The notes under the pieces are model-generated. The model had not been told where the DNA came from, made no database searches, and worked only from the letters and a program-made list of their open reading frames with translations. Source: an uncultured Bdellovibrionales bacterium (lineage in GTDB: Bacteria; Bdellovibrionota; FAC87; UBA2466). Taken from it: DNA of 31,663 nt. Made by a program: the position numbers and the translations under genes. The number at the start of each line of letters is the position of its first letter. Positions within the stretch are counted from its first letter, which is position 1. Positions 15,753 through 23,932 of this stretch are shown in pieces. The stretch lies in assembly GCA_937903155.1 (NCBI GenBank), contig CALCZU010000145.1, positions 1-31,663 of the forward strand, given 5' to 3'.

Positions 15753-17042
15753 ATGAAAATCCAGTTCATCTTTTTGACAGTTGTCTTTGGACTAACCTCA
15801 TTCATTTTGAGAGCAGAACCCTCCGTTCACGAGGGGGATACGACGACAGAAATTCAAAAAGTTCGGAGTGAAGCCGATATTCGGTTAACCGAAAAAGCGA
15901 CGAAATTTATCGCGTTTCGTTTTTGGACTCCTTCCAATGTGATTCAAGAGAAATATGGAAAATCGATTCCTTCGGCGATGGATAAAGCCATCACGGGAAA
16001 TGATTCTGAAATTGTCCCGATTGTTTCTAAACTGATGGGAACGATCAATCCCGATCAGATCCAAGCATTGGTTCTCAGTGCTGCGAGCGATCGAAAAGAA
16101 GAAATTTCAAAACTGCCCCGCGATGATCGCTATATCGCTCTTCTGGATAGATTTATTTGGGCGGGTTTAAAAATTGAACCTTCTTTGATGAACCGTATTA
16201 CCGAAGAGCAGAAAGAAGAATTAGACCTCATCTCAAAAACTGACAAAGCGAACGCTTTTAGCTCTGTATTCGAGAAAAATTTCGAAGAAATCAAAAAACA
16301 AAATGATATTACGCTCGAAAAAATCAAACAGGCGGCCGATGGGATTCCCTCCGCAATTGAATGGGTGAAAAACAATCTCGAGCAAAGAAGCCTTTTGCGT
16401 TGGGCCGAAGGTCAGAAAAAAAACGGCAACAGTCTCGCTGCTGAAAGATTAGTGAGTGCGCTTTCGCTTAAAGTGGGAGGTCAAAAAGTTTTAGATATGA
16501 CCAAACCGGGCGAATCTCAGCGGATCGAGCTGGGAAATACGAAAGAATCTCTTGCGAGAGCGCTAGACAGTTTTTTTAGAGCTCCGCAAAACGGCTTTGG
16601 AGACTCGATGGTTTCTTATTCTCCTCTCATCGGAGCCATTAATAAAAATTGGTCTTTCGATGCGACCGGAAAATTCCACGACGAGCCCGTTGAAAACAAA
16701 CCTCCCTCGCCTCCTCCGACTCACAAAGTCACAGAAAACCCAGTGGACTCCGAGATCAAACCTGAATTGAAGCCCGCTTCGCCACCCAAGACGCCGCCCT
16801 TGCAGCCGGTTGTCGCCCAAAATGACAACTTCAAGAAATTTATGGCACTGATCAATAAGAGAGGATGCCAAGATTGCCATTCGACCACAATCGAAGGTAA
16901 TTCTTTCGCAACTTTGAAAATGTCCCGCAATAAAAAGCCCTCCATCAATGTCGGAAAATTTTTAGGCAGTCTCAGCGGCTCGATGGACGACGTCTTCACC
17001 GAAAGCGACGTCGAACTTCTCCGCGAATGGGCGACAAAATAA
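15753..17042 (+). CDS. Secreted protein with C-terminal monoheme c-type cytochrome domain
   Basis: A 429-residue exported protein. The ATG at 15753 gives a clean signal peptide (MKIQFIFLTVVFGLTSFILRA); a TTG at 15726 would add nine polar residues before it. The middle, about 25-300, is mostly helical and charged and of no family I recognise. A Pro-rich linker (about 310-350, PPSPPP and SPPKTPP) leads to a short domain with the haem-binding motif CQDCH at 372-376. Met390 in ATLKM is a possible sixth ligand. It should be a periplasmic or surface electron carrier or sensor. It interrupts the gcv genes and seems unrelated to them. Confidence 0.8.
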   Translation: MKIQFIFLTVVFGLTSFILRAEPSVHEGDTTTEIQKVRSEADIRLTEKATKFIAFRFWTPSNVIQEKYGKSIPSAMDKAITGNDSEIVPIVSKLMGTINPDQIQALVLSAASDRKEEISKLPRDDRYIALLDRFIWAGLKIEPSLMNRITEEQKEELDLISKTDKANAFSSVFEKNFEEIKKQNDITLEKIKQAADGIPSAIEWVKNNLEQRSLLRWAEGQKKNGNSLAAERLVSALSLKVGGQKVLDMTKPGESQRIELGNTKESLARALDSFFRAPQNGFGDSMVSYSPLIGAINKNWSFDATGKFHDEPVENKPPSPPPTHKVTENPVDSEIKPELKPASPPKTPPLQPVVAQNDNFKKFMALINKRGCQDCHSTTIEGNSFATLKMSRNKKPSINVGKFLGSLSGSMDDVFTESDVELLREWATK

Positions 17043-17090
17043 TACAAAGCGTTATAACTTCTCCCTTTTAGCGAATTTCCTCCTATTTTG

Positions 17091-17118
17091 TTGACTAAAC
17101 CGCGAGATTTCTTATGGT
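17091..17118 (+). promoter_or_regulatory. Candidate gcvH promoter
   Basis: TTGACT (17091-17096), a 16-base spacer and TATGGT (17113-17118) lie 25 bases before the preferred gcvH ATG. The cytochrome gene ends 48 bases upstream, so the H-P genes probably have their own promoter. Confidence 0.4.
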
Positions 17119-17143
17119 ATGTCCTACAAAAATCGGAGGACAG

Positions 17144-17530
17144 ATGGCTATTCCCAAAGGGCTTTATTACACCAAAGAACATGAGTGGGTTCAACTCGAC
17201 GACAATGTCGCAACCGTTGGAATCACGGACTTTGCACAAGAATCCTTGGGCGATATCACTTATGTCCAACTTCCTAAAGAAGGCGAAGTCGTAAAAAAAG
17301 ATGACCCGTTCGGTGTCGTTGAATCTGTCAAAGCCGTGAGTGATCTTTACAGCCCTGTTTCCGGAAAAATCGTCGAGGTCAATCAACCCGTTCTCGATGC
17401 TCCTGAAATCGTCAACGAAGATCCTTTTTCTGACGGTTGGATGATCAAAATCGAAGTCGAAGATGAATCCGAAGTAAAAGAACTGATGTCCGCCGAAGCT
17501 TATCAGGAATACGTCGAGGAAAAAGGATAA
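17144..17530 (+). CDS. gcvH: Glycine cleavage system H protein
   Basis: A 128-residue lipoyl carrier of standard length. Lys63 in VVESVKAVSD is the lipoylation site, and the surrounding beta-barrel (SLGDITYVQLPKEGEVV) is conserved. It shuttles the aminomethyl group from the P protein to the T protein and electrons to the L protein (lpd, not in this window). The ATG at 17144 is preferred over one at 17114 because GGAGGA directly precedes it and the product then begins MAIPKGLYYTKEHEW as in other H proteins. It is 8 bases upstream of gcvPA. Confidence 0.97.
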   Translation: MAIPKGLYYTKEHEWVQLDDNVATVGITDFAQESLGDITYVQLPKEGEVVKKDDPFGVVESVKAVSDLYSPVSGKIVEVNQPVLDAPEIVNEDPFSDGWMIKIEVEDESEVKELMSAEAYQEYVEEKG

Positions 17531-17538
17531 GTTCAGCT

Positions 17539-18918
17539 ATGCCATCTATTCCAATGACCGAAAATGAAGAGCGAAGAGTTTTAAAAACGCTCGGCCTTCA
17601 AAGTACAGAAGATCTTTTTGTTTCCGTCCCTCCAAAAATACGAGACGCGGCCGATTTCAAAATTGATTTAGGCGAAATGGATGATCACACGGGAAGAGGA
17701 CTCACCGAACACGAACTCCGACTTTATTTTCATAAGCTCGCCGATAAAAATGCGTACGCAGGAAAATACACCCACTTCTTAGGCGGTGGAATTTACGACA
17801 ATATCGTGCCGGCGATCGTTAACCAACTGACGTTGCGCGGAGAGTTTCTTACTTGCTACACACCTTACCAACCCGAGATCAGTCAGGGAACGCTTCAATA
17901 TATTTTTGAATTTCAAACCCTCATTTGCCGACTCACAGGAATGCCGATTGCAAATGCGTCGATGTACGACGGACCGACGGCTACAGCTGAAGCCGTTTTA
18001 ATGGCGCAGCGACTGTCCGCCAAAAAAGAAGAATCGGTTTTGATCGCGGGATCTCTGTCTCCAGAATACAAAGGCATTATCCAGACTTTTCTTTGCGGAC
18101 ATTCGAAGATGCCTGTTGAGATTCCTTGGAAAGCAGATTCCACTTTAGATTTTGATGCGCTTGCAAGTTTAACCACCGAACACAAACCCTGCGCGGTCGT
18201 TGTTTCTTATCCAAACTATTTTGGATCGCTTGAAGATTTAAAAGTGATTAAACAAAAGCTTCCCGCCGACTGTTTACTCATCGTCGCCGTTCCGGATCCT
18301 TCGGTTTTGGCACTTTATGAACCGCCGGGACTTTTGGGAGCCGATATCGTCACGGGCGAAGGTCATCAATTTGGAACTCCGATGCTATTCGGCGGCCCTC
18401 ATGTTGGATTTTTCTGCACCCGTAAAGAATATCTTCGTCAAATGCCCGGAAGAGTGTGCGGTGAGACAACTGACTCGCGAGGGCAGCGCGCTTACACGCT
18501 GACACTTTCGACGAGAGAGCAACATATTCGCCGTGAAAAAGCGACATCGAATATTTGCACCAACCAAGGACTGATTGCTTTACGAACGACGATTTATTTA
18601 AGCTTCTTAGGAAAATCTGGCTTTTTAAAATTGGGAGAAACCAATCAATCTCTTTATGACTACCTTGCCGATGCATTGGAACACAAAGGGGTCATCCCTC
18701 AGTTCAAAAATGCGCTCTGTTATCGAGAAGGCGTTTTCAAAGTTCCGAATCTCACGCAACGGTTTAAAAAGGCGGTTGCTCTCAATATGATTCCGGGAAT
18801 TCCCCTTTCGAAATACTTTAAGGAGAAGGAATTTAACGATTCTCTTCTGATTACCGTCAATCCAAAACACACCAAGAGAGATTTGGATAAACTGGTCGAG
18901 GTACTTTCTCATGATTGA
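17539..18918 (+). CDS. gcvPA: Glycine dehydrogenase (decarboxylating) subunit 1
   Basis: A 459-residue alpha subunit of the split P protein, which decarboxylates glycine and loads its aminomethyl group onto the H protein. Recognisable: the N-terminal PSIPMTENEERRVLKTLG, GGGIYDNIVPAIV, FLTCYTPYQPEISQGTLQ, NASMYDGPTATAEA and the TREQHIRREKATSNICTNQ segment. This half lacks the PLP lysine, as expected. It overlaps gcvPB by 8 bases. Split P proteins are common outside enterobacteria, which have one long GcvP. Confidence 0.97.
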   Translation: MPSIPMTENEERRVLKTLGLQSTEDLFVSVPPKIRDAADFKIDLGEMDDHTGRGLTEHELRLYFHKLADKNAYAGKYTHFLGGGIYDNIVPAIVNQLTLRGEFLTCYTPYQPEISQGTLQYIFEFQTLICRLTGMPIANASMYDGPTATAEAVLMAQRLSAKKEESVLIAGSLSPEYKGIIQTFLCGHSKMPVEIPWKADSTLDFDALASLTTEHKPCAVVVSYPNYFGSLEDLKVIKQKLPADCLLIVAVPDPSVLALYEPPGLLGADIVTGEGHQFGTPMLFGGPHVGFFCTRKEYLRQMPGRVCGETTDSRGQRAYTLTLSTREQHIRREKATSNICTNQGLIALRTTIYLSFLGKSGFLKLGETNQSLYDYLADALEHKGVIPQFKNALCYREGVFKVPNLTQRFKKAVALNMIPGIPLSKYFKEKEFNDSLLITVNPKHTKRDLDKLVEVLSHD

Positions 18919-20389
18919 ACAAAAGTCGACGCAAGGATTAAGTCTGCGAGAAGGCACAATTTTCGATCGCTCCGAAAAAGGACGCATCGGTTTTGAAATT
19001 CCGCCCTTAACCGTTCCTCGATCGCATGCGAAGAAATTTGCGCGCGAAAATCCAGCAGAATTTCCAGAAGTCAGCGAACTTGATGTCATTCGACATTTCA
19101 CTCGTCTGTCGAGTTGGAACTACGCGATTGATCTGGGAACATTTCCATTGGGATCTTGTACGATGAAGTACAACCCCAGAATCAACGAAGAGATTGCCGC
19201 GATTCCGGGTCTTGCCGACATCCATCCCGAGCTTCCGCCTGAACTTTGCCAAGGCGCTCTCGAAGTGATGTACCGCCTCGAAAAAGCTTTGTGCGCAGTT
19301 TCAGGATTAGATGAAGTGTCTTTGCAACCCGCAGCCGGTGCGGTCGGCGAATTCACGGGCCTTTCGGTCATCAAACGCTTTCACGAAAAACACGGGAGCA
19401 ACCGCAAGTATGTTTTGATTCCCGACTCGGCTCATGGGACCAATCCAGCGAGTTGCAGTCTGGTCGGTTACGAAACCATCACCCTAAAAAGTGGTGAAAA
19501 CGGAAACGTCAGTCCTGACGCCGTTAAGGAAGCACTCGATAAATACGGGCGCGAGGTTGCGGCCCTCATGATGACCAATCCGAATACATTAGGGTTATTC
19601 GAATCGAATATTTCTGAAATTGCAGACCTTCTGCATGGAATCGGAGCCCAGCTCTATATGGATGGCGCCAATATGAATGCCATTATGGGAATTGCAAAAC
19701 CCAAAGACATGGGCGTCGATGTCATGCAATACAACTTGCACAAAACTTTTTCGACCCCTCACGGTGGTGGCGGACCCGGTGCCGGTCCTGTTGCCGTGCG
19801 GCAACACTTGGCTCCTTACCTTCCCAATCCAAGAGTTAAATTTGTCGACGGAAAGTATATTCTCGAAAACTTAAACGACTCGATCGGACGCGTGAAGTCT
19901 GGCTACGGAAATTTTGGCGTCATGGTTCGCGCGTTAACTTATATCTTCCATCACGGATCGAATGGCTTGAAACAAGTCAGTCGAAAAGCCGTTTTAAATG
20001 CGAATTACATTAAAAAACGCCTTTCGGAAAAATACGAAGTCGCTCGCAACGCTCCGAGTTTCCACGAATCCGTCTTTACCGACGCTCGACAACAAAAAGA
20101 ATTTGGAGTCAAAACTCTTCAAATCGCGAAAGCTTTGATTGATTACGGGTTTCATCCTCCAACCGTGTATTTTCCGTTAGTCGTTCCGGGAGCGATGTTG
20201 ATTGAACCTACCGAAACCGAGTCTTTGCGGGAATTGGACGAACTTGTCGACGCATTCCTCGATATCGCCGCCCGAATCGAAAAAGGAGAGAAGTTTGACA
20301 ACGCACCAACAAAAACAATCATTGGAAAAGTGGATGAAGTGGGAGCGGCTCGGAAGCCAATCCTCTCACTGGATGACCGCGCTCACTGA
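18911..20389 (+). CDS. gcvPB: Glycine dehydrogenase (decarboxylating) subunit 2
   Basis: A 492-residue beta subunit of the split P protein. Lys278 in NLHKTFSTPHGGGGPGAGP is the PLP-binding lysine. LGSCTMKYNPRINE, QPAAGAVGEFTG and HGTNPAS are also intact. The ATG overlaps the end of gcvPA by 8 bases, with GAGG upstream inside gcvPA. The C-terminal ARKPIL segment aligns with the usual tail of this subunit, so its length is native although a glycosyltransferase frame begins 95 bases before its stop codon. Confidence 0.97.
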   Translation: MIEQKSTQGLSLREGTIFDRSEKGRIGFEIPPLTVPRSHAKKFARENPAEFPEVSELDVIRHFTRLSSWNYAIDLGTFPLGSCTMKYNPRINEEIAAIPGLADIHPELPPELCQGALEVMYRLEKALCAVSGLDEVSLQPAAGAVGEFTGLSVIKRFHEKHGSNRKYVLIPDSAHGTNPASCSLVGYETITLKSGENGNVSPDAVKEALDKYGREVAALMMTNPNTLGLFESNISEIADLLHGIGAQLYMDGANMNAIMGIAKPKDMGVDVMQYNLHKTFSTPHGGGGPGAGPVAVRQHLAPYLPNPRVKFVDGKYILENLNDSIGRVKSGYGNFGVMVRALTYIFHHGSNGLKQVSRKAVLNANYIKKRLSEKYEVARNAPSFHESVFTDARQQKEFGVKTLQIAKALIDYGFHPPTVYFPLVVPGAMLIEPTETESLRELDELVDAFLDIAARIEKGEKFDNAPTKTIIGKVDEVGAARKPILSLDDRAH

Positions 20390-21812
20390 CCAGTGGTTTT
20401 TCGTCAGTTTGTGCTGCCTACTCGTGATGCAGTGGGTGATGTCCGCGAAACTTCCCTTACAAGAAGATGAAATGTATTACTGGGCTTGGTCCCAGCAATT
20501 GCGTTTAAGTTACTTTGACCACCCTCCCATGGTGGCATGGCTTATTCGAATTTCGACTTCAGTTTTCGGAAACAATCCGTTTGGAATCCGTTTCTTTGCT
20601 ACCCTGACAACTTTTACCGTGATGTTTGTTCTGGGCAAACTCTGCCAGACAAAAAACCTTCTGGCATGGGTCATACTCACTCCGCTCATTTTCTTCGGCG
20701 GGATATTAATGACGCCTGATATCCCCTTCATGCTTTTTTGGACGCTTTATCTCTATTGGTTTATTCGATCGATGGAAACATTCTACGGTTGGGGAGATGA
20801 CCCCGTGGCCCGAGTCTATCGCAGTGAACCTATCCATTTTATGAGCTGGATTTTAGGAGGCGCTCTCCTCGGCTGTGGGCTTTTAAGTAAATACACTTTC
20901 GTGTTCGCAGGCGCCTGCGGATTTTTTGTGCTTTTTACCAAGGTGCGAACGCGGGCTTGGTGGAAGGGTTACGCGCTCCATCTTCTTATCGGACTTTTAT
21001 TTTTTACGCCGGTTTTATATTTTAATTATACGCACGATTGGGCTTCGTTCCGTTATCAGTGGGGGCATGCGAATGAAGAAGCGCCCTTCAGACACCTTTG
21101 GGATTTTATAGGAACCCAATATCTGCTTGTGGGTGGTCTTCCGTTTTTAATGCTTCCGTGGATTCTTTTGTCTTTTAAAACGATTTCTGAAAATGCTAGA
21201 AATTATACCTCTGTCATTTTCTACCTCTTTCCGCTCAGCTTCTTTCTTTACAAGGCGACTCATAATTATCTCGAGGCGAACTGGGCGCTGATGGCCTATA
21301 TCAGCTTCTGGATTTTTGCCGAAAAACTGTACGTACACAACACGATTGGTTTTATCGGAAAGGGCTTAATTATCCTCGGTTTCCTCGTACCGACGATTGC
21401 AACCTTGGGACTTTTTGTGCACTTCGTTCACCCGCTCTCTGTGATAAAGCCTTATCAAGACCGGCTTGGAAAAATTAAAGCCGTTTTTCAAGTCATGAAA
21501 GAAGTGAGCGAAGATATCACCGCAACCCAGCGAACCGAAACGGTTTTTCTTCCAAAATACCAGATGGTCGCGTCTCTTCGTTACCGAGGGATTTCGAATG
21601 CTGAACAACTCTTTCCTCCCGGAAGAGAAAGTACTTTTACCTTGGAACGAAAAAACCCCTGCGATCAAAAATCGATATTATTTGTGGCGGAAAATACGGA
21701 AATCGTGAATGAACTTTCGTGTTTTCCTAAGAGACAGGTTTTAAGAGAATACCCTCTCATCGTAAGAGGAGAGACGCTTTCACGGTACTTTCTGGTAGAA
21801 TACAGTCAATAA
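20295..21812 (+). CDS. Glycosyltransferase family 39-like (ArnT/PMT type) membrane protein
   Basis: A 505-residue inner-membrane glycosyltransferase if it starts at the TTG at 20295. AAGGAG sits 6 bases before that TTG, the best ribosome binding site available; ATGs at 20334 and 20373 are alternatives. The first periplasmic loop carries the hallmark LPLQEDEMYYWAWSQ with the catalytic-type acidic pair and SYFDHPPMVAWLIR. About ten hydrophobic segments follow, ending in a soluble C-terminal part (about 410-505). Members transfer a sugar from a polyprenyl-phosphate donor to lipid A, glycan or protein on the outer face; the acceptor is unknown. Its stop overlaps the next ATG (TAATG). Confidence 0.9.
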   Translation: MTTHQQKQSLEKWMKWERLGSQSSHWMTALTDQWFFVSLCCLLVMQWVMSAKLPLQEDEMYYWAWSQQLRLSYFDHPPMVAWLIRISTSVFGNNPFGIRFFATLTTFTVMFVLGKLCQTKNLLAWVILTPLIFFGGILMTPDIPFMLFWTLYLYWFIRSMETFYGWGDDPVARVYRSEPIHFMSWILGGALLGCGLLSKYTFVFAGACGFFVLFTKVRTRAWWKGYALHLLIGLLFFTPVLYFNYTHDWASFRYQWGHANEEAPFRHLWDFIGTQYLLVGGLPFLMLPWILLSFKTISENARNYTSVIFYLFPLSFFLYKATHNYLEANWALMAYISFWIFAEKLYVHNTIGFIGKGLIILGFLVPTIATLGLFVHFVHPLSVIKPYQDRLGKIKAVFQVMKEVSEDITATQRTETVFLPKYQMVASLRYRGISNAEQLFPPGRESTFTLERKNPCDQKSILFVAENTEIVNELSCFPKRQVLREYPLIVRGETLSRYFLVEYSQ

Positions 21813-23008
21813 TGAAACCCTACGTCTATAGTTTGATTATCTTCCTCTTGCTGCTCGAGGTTTTTTCGGTCATGCCACCGAAGCCCACCGAGTCGAATCC
21901 GGTGAAAAACAAACGCGTTCTTTCCGGAATCATTCATGTCCATTCGGTGTACTCGGATGGAGGAGGAACCGTTGAAGAAATTGCGGAAGCCGCCCGCCTA
22001 GCAAATCGGGACTTCGTGGTTCTCACCGACCACAATGTGTCAACGGCCCGCAAAGTGGGCAAAGAAAAAAATTATAATGGAGTCGATCTCTTTGTGGAAA
22101 TGGAAGCTTCGACGCAAGCGGGCCATGCACTTTCGTTTTACTCACATTCCGAAGCAAAAAATCTGGCGGATGCTGAAATCAATCGTTTGACCTATCAGCA
22201 TTATATGGGCGAAAAATCGGCCAAAGATTTTTTTATCTCCCTCTCCCACCCGAGCAACATCAAAAACCCCTGGTTAAGATTTGATCGCTACGGCGAAGGC
22301 TACGAGATTATGAATTTCGACAGCGTCTGGCAGAGAGAATTATCGGATTCTGTTTTCGGTTTTTTGACGACCGGCTTGATTTCCCCTTTAAACCCTTATC
22401 TGGCAACGTTGCGATTTCTCGACTTTTACCAAAAAGATCTGACGGTCTGGGACAATATGAATTTAAGTCCCTCGCAAAAACATTTTGGGATTCTGGCTCA
22501 CGACACGCACTCAAAATTAAAGTACTCGGGCGAGGGATTTCTCCGCTGGCCGGATTACCTCCAAACTTTTAAAATCGGAACAAATCTTGTCTTTTTGAAA
22601 GAAGATCCAAATCCCGATTTCCATCAACGAAAAGCGCAAATTTACAGCGCCATTAAAGAAGCACGGGTCGCCATCGCGTTTGATTCCATCTATCCTGTCC
22701 AAGACGTCGAACATTCAGTGCGTTGCGGAGATAAGACCTATATTAGTGGCGACGAAATTGCCGATTCGACAGGATGCAAAGTCGCAATCCGATTTCCTGA
22801 AGCTTTTCCGTACGAGCGCGTCATAAGAATCTTAAAAAATGGAGATCTCTTCAAAGAAGAAGTCTCAAAAGCAACGACCATTGAGGTAGGGCTTGAGGGA
22901 TCAGGGACTTACCGCACTGAAATTTGGATTAAAGGCCGTTCGGCGTTACGCGGAATACTTTACCGCAACGTTCCGTACCTCTTTTATAATCCGGTTTATC
23001 TGCGCTAA
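21812..23008 (+). CDS. Membrane-anchored or secreted PHP-domain phosphoesterase-like protein
   Basis: A 398-residue protein whose first 20 residues are hydrophobic (MKPYVYSLIIFLLLLEVFSV), then a PHP metallohydrolase domain. Metal ligands visible: His42 and His44 in IIHVHSVYSDG, and His74 in VLTDHN, with later candidates in SLSHPSN and GILAHDTHS. It resembles CehA/McbA-like PHP proteins. PHP enzymes cleave phosphoesters with two or three metals; the N-terminal segment would place this one outside the cytoplasm. It starts on the last base of the glycosyltransferase stop codon, so a shared envelope-glycan or lipid pathway is likely (inference). Confidence 0.85.
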   Translation: MKPYVYSLIIFLLLLEVFSVMPPKPTESNPVKNKRVLSGIIHVHSVYSDGGGTVEEIAEAARLANRDFVVLTDHNVSTARKVGKEKNYNGVDLFVEMEASTQAGHALSFYSHSEAKNLADAEINRLTYQHYMGEKSAKDFFISLSHPSNIKNPWLRFDRYGEGYEIMNFDSVWQRELSDSVFGFLTTGLISPLNPYLATLRFLDFYQKDLTVWDNMNLSPSQKHFGILAHDTHSKLKYSGEGFLRWPDYLQTFKIGTNLVFLKEDPNPDFHQRKAQIYSAIKEARVAIAFDSIYPVQDVEHSVRCGDKTYISGDEIADSTGCKVAIRFPEAFPYERVIRILKNGDLFKEEVSKATTIEVGLEGSGTYRTEIWIKGRSALRGILYRNVPYLFYNPVYLR

Positions 23009-23070
23009 ATCACTCGGGTTTATAAGAACATCTGCCGATAAGTAAGAGTCGTAAGAATAGGTGTAGTGCA

Positions 23071-23565
23071 ATGATGAAACAGTTATGGGCTCCGTGGAGA
23101 ATGGAGTTCTTAAAGGACGATAAAACAAAAACATGCGACTGTGTGTTCTGCGCGCTCCCCAGAGAAAAAAACGATCAAACAAACCTGATTGTTCACCGGG
23201 CGAAATACAATTTTGTGATTTTAAATAAGTACCCTTACAACAATGGCCATCTGATGGTGGTTCCTTTCAAACACACTTCAAACTTAGGGGATCTTTCGAA
23301 AGAAGAGCAAAGTGAAATGATGGAGTTTGGGAATCATGCGATTTCCGCTTTGAAGGAAGCTTACAAGCCCGAAGGGTTTAATCTCGGAATGAACTTAGGC
23401 CAAGCCGCAGGTGCGGGAATTAAAGATCACTTGCACTTACATATCGTCCCCCGCTGGAATGGCGACACAAATTTTATGCCCGTCATCGGAGACGTAAAAT
23501 CGATGCCCGAGCACTTACAAAAAAGTTTTGAGAGCTTAAAAATCTATTTCGGGAGGATACAATGA
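23071..23565 (+). CDS. HIT family nucleotide hydrolase/transferase
   Basis: A 164-residue histidine-triad protein. DHLHLHIVPRW at 119-129 is the HIT motif, with His122 the likely nucleophile. Cys22, Cys24 and Cys27 (TCDCVFC) are candidates for the zinc-binding site of this branch. The set, with NNGHLMVVPFKH, matches the Ap4A-phosphorylase-like or HIT hydrolases that act on dinucleoside polyphosphates or AMP conjugates. Two ATGs stand side by side (23071, 23074); AGGTG precedes the first. It shares ATGA with the LapA-domain gene downstream. Confidence 0.93.
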   Translation: MMKQLWAPWRMEFLKDDKTKTCDCVFCALPREKNDQTNLIVHRAKYNFVILNKYPYNNGHLMVVPFKHTSNLGDLSKEEQSEMMEFGNHAISALKEAYKPEGFNLGMNLGQAAGAGIKDHLHLHIVPRWNGDTNFMPVIGDVKSMPEHLQKSFESLKIYFGRIQ

Positions 23566-23915
23566 AGGGTCTGCGGATAATTCCTATTTTCTTGGTGCTG
23601 ATTGTCTGCACTTACGGCGGCATGCTTTTTATCGAAGCAAACCGAGCAGAAGTCGTCATCCATTTGGGAAGTTACACGTCTCCTCCGACGGCGACAGGCT
23701 TTGTCGTTTTAACCAATATTTTAATCGGCATGATCTTGTGCGGATTTTTCTGCAGTATCGAAATCCTAGCACTCTATATGCAAAATCGTCGTCTAAAACG
23801 CAGACTCGAACTCTTGCCTAAGAAATTAGCAAAGGAAGCCGCTGCTGCCGCGACTCAAGATAAAACCGAAAAGCTTCAAACTATCGAGCCTAGGACTTCA
23901 AACCGTTTTACGTGA
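23562..23915 (+). CDS. LapA (DUF1049) domain small membrane protein
   Basis: A 117-residue protein with two membrane segments (about 6-25 and 46-68), the short EANRAEVVIHLG-type loop between them and a basic cytoplasmic tail (MQNRRLKRRLELLPKK). This is the LapA layout; in E. coli LapA with LapB helps regulate lipopolysaccharide assembly. No LapB-like TPR gene is beside it. GGGAGGA six bases before the ATG is a strong ribosome binding site, and the ATG overlaps the stop of the HIT gene (ATGA). Confidence 0.8.
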   Translation: MKGLRIIPIFLVLIVCTYGGMLFIEANRAEVVIHLGSYTSPPTATGFVVLTNILIGMILCGFFCSIEILALYMQNRRLKRRLELLPKKLAKEAAAAATQDKTEKLQTIEPRTSNRFT

Positions 23916-23932
23916 CTCAAAGGGAATGAGCG

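Noticed and set aside
16721..17386. 221-codon minus-strand frame across the cytochrome end and gcvH
   Set aside because: It runs opposite two well-supported genes and has no recognisable motif.
18625..19101. 158-codon minus-strand frame across the gcvPA/gcvPB junction
   Set aside because: It is a shadow of two overlapping, fully conserved genes.
20202..20294. Upstream ATG-started extension of the glycosyltransferase
   Set aside because: The 31 added residues are polar, antisense-frame readings of gcvPB with no ribosome binding site; the TTG at 20295 has a strong one.
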